From Rhizobiaceae bacterium (GTDB lineage: Bacteria > Pseudomonadota > Alphaproteobacteria > Rhizobiales > Rhizobiaceae), in the NCBI GenBank assembly GCA_028865845.1, contig JAGWJK010000062.1:1-11283 (forward strand): DNA of 11,283 nucleotides. The letters are read 5' to 3'. The notes under the pieces are model-generated. The model made no database searches and was not told where the DNA came from. It was given only the letters and a program-made list of their open reading frames with translations. Both the position numbers and the translations under genes were made by a program. This document shows positions 6,715-11,283 of this stretch, piece by piece; position 1 is the stretch's first letter; each line of letters opens with the position of its first letter.

Positions 6715-7506
6715 TTGCCCTTCGATCCCAATGGAAATTACAATCTGCCGGTCGGCTATCTCGCCGTCACGGGCCAGACGATCCTTGCGAGCCAGCATAA
6801 CCCACCGCTCGAAGATATTCAGGCAGCGCTCAATCAGGCTTTGCTTCGCTCTGGCGTCGCGCCGTGGACCGGGGCACAAAACGCCAATGGGCAGAAGCTG
6901 AAGAACCTTGCAGCACCGTCGGACCCGGGCGACGCAGTACCGCTGTCGTTTCTGCAGACTTATTTCCCGTCCGGCGCGATCCTCGATTATGCCGGCACGA
7001 CGGCGCCGAGCGGATGGCTCTTCGCCGGGGGGCAGGCAGTCTCTCGGTCGACCTATGCGGCGCTCTTCGGTGTGCTCGGTACGCGCTTCGGCGGTGGCGA
7101 CGGATCGACGACGTTCAATCTTCCGGATCTTCGCGGACGCGTGACGGCCGGCAAGGACGATATGAACGGCACAGCAGCGGGACGCTTGACGAGCGCCGGT
7201 GGCGTCGCCGGTACAACCCTTGGAGCCAGCGGCGGTGCTCAGACGCAGACGTTGACGGTGGCGCAAATGCCAAACCATGGGCACGCGATAAGCCAGCAGC
7301 CGCACCATCATAATTGGGGGAATACGGCTCGAGGCTTTGGGCTCGCCAACGGCGTGGTCGGTGCATTCGCCCAGGGCGGGTCCACGCCTGGCGACCTCAA
7401 CACCACTGACTCTGTTATCGACATATCAGTTCAACCCACCGGCGGTGGCCAAGCGCACAACAACGTGCAGCCGACGATCGTTCTCAACAAAATAATCAAG
7501 GTGTAA
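6715..7506 (+). CDS. Tail fibre protein with phage tail collar domain
   Basis: This encodes 263 aa if translation starts at TTG 6715. GGAGG at 6705-6709 lies 5 nt before that TTG but inside the frame of the ATG at 6703, which itself has only terminator sequence upstream; the 12-nt shorter form (MPFDPNGNYNLPVGY) is therefore preferred. Residues about 10-80 hold fibre-type segments, including LKNLAAPSDPGDAVPLSFL. Residues about 85-143 are the phage tail collar domain (PF07484-like): SGAILDYAGTTAPSGWLFAGG, then STYAALFGVLGTRFGGGDG, then FNLPDLRGRV. A His-rich stretch follows (MPNHGHAISQQPHHH), reminiscent of metal-binding HxH motifs in T4-type fibre tips. The C-terminus ends in the typical VQPTIVLNKIIKV. 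The protein probably forms a trimeric receptor-binding fibre or short tail fibre at the tail tip. The family call is firm; the receptor is unknown. Confidence 0.88.
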   Translation: MPFDPNGNYNLPVGYLAVTGQTILASQHNPPLEDIQAALNQALLRSGVAPWTGAQNANGQKLKNLAAPSDPGDAVPLSFLQTYFPSGAILDYAGTTAPSGWLFAGGQAVSRSTYAALFGVLGTRFGGGDGSTTFNLPDLRGRVTAGKDDMNGTAAGRLTSAGGVAGTTLGASGGAQTQTLTVAQMPNHGHAISQQPHHHNWGNTARGFGLANGVVGAFAQGGSTPGDLNTTDSVIDISVQPTGGGQAHNNVQPTIVLNKIIKV

Positions 7507-7509
7507 TCA

Positions 7510-9495
7510 ATGGCCGATGTTCGCATCATCGAACTGCCGACCGAAGGTGCTCCCACGGTTGCGCATGAACTCGCGATCGATCTTGCTGAAACGCGGAAGA
7601 TCACGATTGGAACGGTCGGCGATGTGGCGCGCCCTTTTGCCTCCCAAGCTGAAGCTGAAGCGGGCATCGACAACACCAAGACAATGACGCCGCTGACCTC
7701 GGCGCAGCAACTTGCGGCAAGGGGTCCAACGTTGTTCGCTAGCGCGGCAGAGGGCGCATTGGCAGGCACAGCGTTGCAGCCAGACGATGTTGCGGCGCTG
7801 GCCTTCAAGGATAAGGTGGCGATCGGCGATATCGATGCATCCGGCTCAACGACGAGCACGACGTTTCTCGCCGGCAATGGCACGTGGGTGTTCCTGCCTG
7901 GCGGAGGCAATATGCTTTCGTCGGTTTATGATCCCAATGGCGCGGCGGCTCCCGTCATGTTCCGCAGCCTTAATCTCTCTGACCTGAGCGACGTCGGGAC
8001 AGCACAGGATAATATCCAGTCCGGCGCCACTTTTGCGGACCGACAATCCGCAGCTGCTGCGTCTATTGCAGCGAGAAACAAGACGCTTCATACCCAAGTC
8101 TTTGCGACGAGTTCGATAGCCAGCGGTGGCGGTGGCAGGCATAAACGCATCAGTTTAGCAGACCTGACGGGCGTTCCCTCTCGGGCTTATTTCCGTTCGC
8201 AGGACCGTTTTATGCCGGATGGGACAACCGATGCCACGAACGGCGGCTATTGGGTCCTGGATGAAGAACAGCCCAGTGTGGCAATGTTCGGCGCGGTGAG
8301 CGGAGACACTGCCGGAAATTTGCTTTCGGCATTCCAGGCAGCGATCGACTATCTGCCAAGTGGCGGCGGCATTATCACTATCCCAAATGGCGATTTCTCA
8401 GCGCTAAACCCGAGTTCGCTGAACGTGGGCTTTAAAGCTGTGAACTACGATTGCCGCTCTCGGACGTTGCCGGATACGACATTGCCCGCAAATCTGCCGG
8501 GCGCTGTAGACCGCAACGGCAGAATTCTGCTGCCCGAGACATCGATCCAGGATGACCGGTATTCCCGCGTCCACAACTACATCGATATGGGCAACACCCT
8601 GGCCAACCAGGCAACCCGGCAATATGGCATTCATGTCGTCGGGTTTATGGCCGACGACGGGACGTCGGACATTCGTGAAATGCGTGGCTATTCCTACGAT
8701 GTGGGAACGAATAGCCAACTCGCGCCCGGTTCTCAGTCCGTGCGTGGCATTAAAGGCCGCGCCTATGGCGACGGTGGACAGTCGAACATCCGTAGCGGCT
8801 ACTTCTTTGCCGAAGGTGTAAAGGGATCGGGTTTCCATGGGCTGCTCACCGGCATGTTGGCGACCCTCTATCAAAATGACACGTCGCCAACCGAAGCCAT
8901 TGGGGTGCGATCTCATATCGATAACGGATGCACCGCGGGTTATGAAGCGGCCGGGGCTATTGACGGGCAAACGGGTACCGTCGGATTTGGGTTCAGAACG
9001 CGCCCAGGGACTATCGGCGTCGGACAGCCTCTGGTCGCCGCGACCGCGCACTTCGCGGCCAGCGGTGAAGGCTCAGGCGATCTCTTCCTCGGGTTTCTTG
9101 GCGATGGCACAACTGCCTCGCAGGCCACCGCCCCGTTCCGCGCATTGAAAGGGGGCGCCACGAAGGCGCGAAGCCTTTGGACTGACCGCGTGACGATTGC
9201 GGATGACGCGGTCTATACCATCCCCGCGCATCCAAACCGCAATAACGGCGGGTTCATTCTCATCACCTGCGAAAACACTCAGAATGCGTGCGGTCTCGGT
9301 CATTACACGACCTCGTCGATGATAAAAATCGGGGGTGGAACACTGTTTGACGTCACGACCGGCGTGCTTACCGGAACAACCGGGGTGGATGGTCATCTGA
9401 CGACATCACCACAGGCGAACGGATCTCTGATGGTCGAGAATAGAACCGGTGCCACCAGGTCTGTTTGGTGGCAGATTTTTGGACCCGGAGCTTAA
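7510..9495 (+). CDS. Tail fibre / tailspike with pectate-lyase-like beta-helix region
   Basis: This encodes 661 aa. The ATG at 7510 follows the collar gene stop by 3 nt, with AAGGTG at 7498-7503 as ribosome binding site. Residues 1-60 (MADVRIIELPTEGAPTVAHE...) look like a virion-attachment domain, followed by the fibre phrase AEAGIDNTKTMTPLTSAQQL. Residues about 95-135 contain the fibre-type STTFLAGNGTWVFLPGGG. Residues about 254-297 (VAMFGAVSGDTAGNLLSAFQ, then GGGIITIPNGDF) match the entry of pectate-lyase-3-type right-handed beta-helices found in phage tailspikes. The rest, to about residue 600, is rich in Gly, Thr, Ser and Asn with short repeated turns, as expected for a beta-structured trimer. 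Such proteins bind and sometimes cut capsule, LPS or exopolysaccharide. I cannot pick out a catalytic residue set, so depolymerase activity is possible but unproven. Confidence 0.82.
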   Translation: MADVRIIELPTEGAPTVAHELAIDLAETRKITIGTVGDVARPFASQAEAEAGIDNTKTMTPLTSAQQLAARGPTLFASAAEGALAGTALQPDDVAALAFKDKVAIGDIDASGSTTSTTFLAGNGTWVFLPGGGNMLSSVYDPNGAAAPVMFRSLNLSDLSDVGTAQDNIQSGATFADRQSAAAASIAARNKTLHTQVFATSSIASGGGGRHKRISLADLTGVPSRAYFRSQDRFMPDGTTDATNGGYWVLDEEQPSVAMFGAVSGDTAGNLLSAFQAAIDYLPSGGGIITIPNGDFSALNPSSLNVGFKAVNYDCRSRTLPDTTLPANLPGAVDRNGRILLPETSIQDDRYSRVHNYIDMGNTLANQATRQYGIHVVGFMADDGTSDIREMRGYSYDVGTNSQLAPGSQSVRGIKGRAYGDGGQSNIRSGYFFAEGVKGSGFHGLLTGMLATLYQNDTSPTEAIGVRSHIDNGCTAGYEAAGAIDGQTGTVGFGFRTRPGTIGVGQPLVAATAHFAASGEGSGDLFLGFLGDGTTASQATAPFRALKGGATKARSLWTDRVTIADDAVYTIPAHPNRNNGGFILITCENTQNACGLGHYTTSSMIKIGGGTLFDVTTGVLTGTTGVDGHLTTSPQANGSLMVENRTGATRSVWWQIFGPGA

Positions 9496-9505
9496 GGAGG
9501 TGCTG

Positions 9506-9724
9506 ATGACAGATGAGCGTGGCGACGACAACCTGCCGATTGATAGACGTCTCGACCCGGTAGAAATTGAACCCTTGGACGTTACGAAAAAGATAGGCCC
9601 ATATTTCTGGTCGATCGACGGAGAACGGGTCGTTCTTCGGCAGACAGACGATCAGGGGAATCCTCTCCCAGACACTGAAGGTGCTGCCCGTCAACTGATC
9701 GCTGACGCGCAGAAGCAGATCTGA
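9506..9724 (+). CDS. Small acidic protein of unknown function (72 aa)
   Basis: The ATG at 9506 has a near-perfect ribosome binding site: TAAGGAGGT overlaps the stop of the tailspike gene, and GGAGG ends 5 nt before the ATG. The frame is open further upstream to 9449, inside the tailspike gene, but the Shine-Dalgarno position decides the start. The protein is polar, with many Asp and Glu residues and conserved-looking phrases (DRRLDPVEIEPLD, KKIGPYFWSIDGERVVLR), and has no signal peptide or membrane helix. I do not recognise a family. Its position between a receptor-binding protein and the endolysin, and its strong coupling to the tailspike, suggest a small accessory structural protein or a fibre-assembly chaperone. 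That role is inferred from location only. Confidence 0.75.
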   Translation: MTDERGDDNLPIDRRLDPVEIEPLDVTKKIGPYFWSIDGERVVLRQTDDQGNPLPDTEGAARQLIADAQKQI

Positions 9725-9758
9725 TCTCTACGACCCCAAATCCTCAAGGACATTACCA

Positions 9759-10448
9759 ATGGATACGACCGTGCAGGCAGTGCAGCGGCGCTTGATCGTG
9801 CTTGGCTATAGCGTCGGTAAGGCCGGTGCCGATGGCATTCTCGGCAGGGACACGATCGCCGGGCTGACCAAGTTCCAGACTGATAAGGGGATTGATCTCC
9901 AATATCCGGGGACCATCGGGCCGAAGATGCTTTCGGCTCTCGGGCTCACCGCGCCGGCGACATCGATCCCGCCATGGATTGCTCTGGCGCAGCAGAAGAT
10001 CGGCTTGAATGAGGTCAAGAACAACAAGGAGCTGTCGACCTTCCTCAAGAGCGACGGTTCCACAGTCGGCGATCCCGCCAAGATCCCGTGGTGCGGTGAC
10101 TTTATCGAAACCTGCATTGCCGTAACGCTCCCGCGCGAGCCGATGCTCACCAATCCATACTGGGCGCTGAACTGGCTCAAGTTCGGGATCGCGGTCGATA
10201 TGTCCAAGCCGCGGTTCGGCTGTATCGGTGCATCTGAGCGGGATGGCGGTGGGCACGTCTTCTTCGTCGTCGGTCATGACCAGAACTATTTCCACATCCT
10301 GGGCGGTAACCAGTCCAATTCCGTGACGATCGAGCGGAAGGCGAAAAGCGACGTCAAGGGCCTGCGCTGGCCGTCCACATATCCCCTTCCTGCCGATGCG
10401 ATGGCTTTCAGCACCTTCACCGGCAAGATCTCCACCAACGAAGCCTGA
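9759..10448 (+). CDS. Endolysin: peptidoglycan-binding domain plus cysteine peptidase (TIGR02594/CHAP-like)
   Basis: This encodes 229 aa. The ATG at 9759 follows AAGGA at 9746-9750 by 8 nt. Residues 1-62 are a peptidoglycan-binding domain 1: VQAVQRRLIVLGYSVGKAGA, then DGILGRDTIAGLTKFQTDKG, then a conserved hydrophobic end. Residues about 70-215 fit the TIGR02594 family (NlpC/P60 and CHAP-like amidase or endopeptidase): PPWIALAQQKIGLNEV, then IPWCGDF with candidate nucleophile Cys112, then GGGHVFFVVGHD with candidate base His166, then GGNQSN. No signal peptide is seen, so it should need a holin to reach the cell wall. It cuts peptidoglycan peptide or amide bonds to release progeny, and it heads the lysis cassette. 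A 304-aa frame on the opposite strand is only a shadow. The bond specificity cannot be read from the sequence. Confidence 0.9.
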   Translation: MDTTVQAVQRRLIVLGYSVGKAGADGILGRDTIAGLTKFQTDKGIDLQYPGTIGPKMLSALGLTAPATSIPPWIALAQQKIGLNEVKNNKELSTFLKSDGSTVGDPAKIPWCGDFIETCIAVTLPREPMLTNPYWALNWLKFGIAVDMSKPRFGCIGASERDGGGHVFFVVGHDQNYFHILGGNQSNSVTIERKAKSDVKGLRWPSTYPLPADAMAFSTFTGKISTNEA

Positions 10449-10497
10449 CCGGCCGCGCGGCTCGCGGAACCCTTTCCCCACAATCGAAGGATATCCA

Positions 10498-10815
10498 ATG
10501 CGTGCATTGCTTTTAGCGATGGCGGCCGGCGTAGCTTTGTCCGGCTGCCAGACGACCTCCGTAGACACCGCGATCGAAACGAACCTCCCGAAGGTCTGCG
10601 CCGCCCTCGAAACCGCGCACACGGCCTTCTCTGCGGTCGCACTGACCGGAAAGATCAAGGTCTCCACGGTCGCGAAAGAAGCCGTTGCCTATGCCGGCGT
10701 CGAGACGATCTGCGCCGATCCATCCCACACGACCGTCATCGGCGCCGTCGTGCTTGTCGCTCAAGCCTACGCCACCGTCACAGCCGCGCTCCAGGAAGCT
10801 AAGAGCGCTCAATAA
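10498..10815 (+). CDS. Small lipoprotein of the lysis cassette
   Basis: This encodes 105 aa. The ATG at 10498 follows AAGGA (10487-10491) by 6 nt. The N-terminus MRALLLAMAAGVALSGC is a lipoprotein signal: Arg2, a hydrophobic core, then the lipobox LSGC with lipidated Cys17. The mature part is about 89 aa, Ala/Val/Thr-rich and probably helical, with two further Cys residues (CAALE and ICADP) that could form a disulfide in the periplasm. It starts 49 nt after the endolysin and ends 12 nt before the holin-like gene. Small lipoproteins in this place are sometimes outer-membrane spanins, but no separate inner-membrane spanin is visible and Pro-richness typical of Rz1 is absent, so the spanin role is uncertain. 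The lipoprotein call itself is firm. Confidence 0.85.
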   Translation: MRALLLAMAAGVALSGCQTTSVDTAIETNLPKVCAALETAHTAFSAVALTGKIKVSTVAKEAVAYAGVETICADPSHTTVIGAVVLVAQAYATVTAALQEAKSAQ

Positions 10816-10827
10816 GGGGAAATCTCT

Positions 10828-11079
10828 ATGCTCAATACGAATACGCTGCACAATGCCCTCAATATCCTGATCGCTCTTCTGGCAGCCTTCACGGCTTTCC
10901 TGATCGCCACCGGCTGCACGGCCCTGGGAACCGGCCTTCTCGAATGCTCGCAGTCGTGGATCAGCCCGACCTATACCACGATCGGGATTACCGTCCTCGC
11001 TGCTTCCAAGACCCTGATTAACGTTGCTCGCGACGGTCTTGGCGGTTTGATTAAGCCGCAGCCTCCCGTTCAGAAATAA
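10828..11079 (+). CDS. Holin-like small membrane protein
   Basis: This encodes 83 aa. The ATG at 10828 is preceded by AAGGGGA (10814-10820), overlapping the previous stop, so translation is coupled to the lipoprotein gene. Residues about 11-29 (LNILIALLAAFTAFLIATG) form a clear membrane helix. A segment with Cys30 and Cys40 follows. Residues about 48-66 (TYTTIGITVLAASKTLINV) form a second, less hydrophobic helix, and the tail is short and basic or polar. Size, two-helix layout and place next to the endolysin fit a class II type holin, which would open the inner membrane and release the endolysin. No named holin family is recognised, so the function rests on context. Confidence 0.7.
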   Translation: MLNTNTLHNALNILIALLAAFTAFLIATGCTALGTGLLECSQSWISPTYTTIGITVLAASKTLINVARDGLGGLIKPQPPVQK

Positions 11080-11087
11080 GCCCGTTA

Positions 11088-11117
11088 AGGGTCAGCGCTG
11101 GGTGCGCTGGCCTTTTT
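11088..11117 (+). terminator. Rho-independent terminator after the lysis genes
   Basis: AGGGTCAGCGC (11088-11098) pairs with GCGCTGGCCTT (11104-11114) through up to 11 bp, including two wobble pairs, around a 5-nt loop (TGGGT). Five T residues follow (11113-11117). It begins 8 nt after the holin-like gene's TAA. Confidence 0.88.
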
Positions 11118-11142
11118 CATCATCGATTTTCAGAGACGCCTA

Positions 11143-11283
11143 ATGACGATCAGTGAATTCTTCGACACGCTTGGCATCAAGGTTGGCGTCGTCATCGCCG
11201 GATTGGCGGGTGGCGCGTTACGCGGTCTATCTCGCCGGCGCTACACCACCCGTGAGATTTTTGCCTCGCCTTTATGCGGCGCG
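11143..11283 (+). CDS. Small membrane protein, 3' end cut off by the window
   Basis: The ATG at 11143 opens a frame that stays open for 47 codons to the window end: MTISEFFDTLGIKVGVVIAG and onward. Residues about 11-28 (GIKVGVVIAGLAGGALRG) form a Gly/Ala-rich membrane helix, followed by a strongly basic cytoplasmic-type stretch (RGLSRRRYTTREIF). The ribosome binding site is weak (AGAGA at 11132-11136). It lies just after the terminator of the lysis genes, so it needs read-through or its own promoter in the short gap. Phage proteins of this shape are often small holins or antiholins, and it could be the partner of the 83-aa protein. Because the C-terminus is missing, this stays a suggestion. 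Confidence 0.6.
   Translation, partial: MTISEFFDTLGIKVGVVIAGLAGGALRGLSRRRYTTREIFASPLCGA

Noticed and set aside
8404..9051. 215-codon frame on the - strand within the tailspike gene
   Set aside because: It has no recognisable domain, and the + strand frame is a continuous 661-aa fibre protein with a ribosome binding site.
9753..10667. Long open frame on the - strand (304 codons) opposite the endolysin and lipoprotein genes
   Set aside because: The + strand carries clear peptidoglycan-binding, cysteine-peptidase and lipobox motifs with good ribosome binding sites. The - frame is an Arg-rich shadow typical of GC-rich DNA.
1..11283. CRISPR arrays, tRNA genes, insertion-sequence ends, integrase attachment sites
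   Set aside because: Looked for by eye on both strands; no regularly spaced repeats, cloverleaf-like segments or paired terminal inverted repeats were recognised.

Overview
This window reads as part of the late (virion and lysis) region of a tailed bacteriophage or prophage. The host is most likely an alphaproteobacterium of the Rhizobiales type (Rhizobium, Agrobacterium, Sinorhizobium relatives). That host call is an inference from the GC-rich coding sequence, the codon use, the style of the tail-fibre, lipoprotein and endolysin proteins, and a ParB-like gene of the kind common on rhizobial replicons. No integrase, attachment site or host flanking gene is visible, so free phage and prophage cannot be told apart. 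Apart from one short gene, everything runs on the + strand.

Region 1 (1-4558) is a tightly packed virion block. It holds the C-terminal end of a protein with an S74-like SDRRLKEN chaperone tail, then a 739-aa structural protein with an embedded phage-tail-type lysozyme domain, then a 657-aa protein with a long Gly/Ala-rich hydrophobic stretch. Stop and start codons overlap (14 nt and 1 nt). The lysozyme plus the hydrophobic protein suggest a DNA-ejection or internal-virion module of podovirus type that opens the cell wall and inner membrane.

Region 2 (4550-6700) does not belong to virion assembly. It holds a 61-aa two-helix membrane protein on the - strand, a roughly 300-nt divergent control region, a ParB-like gene interrupted by an in-frame TAA just before its helix-turn-helix part, and an unrecognised 166-aa charged protein. 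It ends in a strong terminator with a C(TTCG)G tetraloop. It looks like an accessory cassette ('moron') set between virion genes. The leader of the ParB-like gene is the most unusual element in the window: an 11-bp hairpin presents a 12-nt loop, 10 nt of which are exactly complementary to the Shine-Dalgarno segment about 50 nt downstream.

Region 3 (6703-9724) carries the host-recognition genes: a tail-collar-domain fibre protein (probably starting at TTG), a 661-aa tail fibre or tailspike with a pectate-lyase-like beta-helix entry motif, and a 72-aa protein of unknown role.

Region 4 (9759-11283) is the lysis cassette: an endolysin with an N-terminal peptidoglycan-binding domain and a C-terminal cysteine-peptidase (TIGR02594/CHAP-like) domain, a small lipoprotein, an 83-aa holin-like membrane protein, a terminator, and the start of another small membrane protein cut off by the window end. 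Nearly every gene has a clear Shine-Dalgarno sequence. No tRNA, rRNA, CRISPR array, insertion sequence or origin was recognised.
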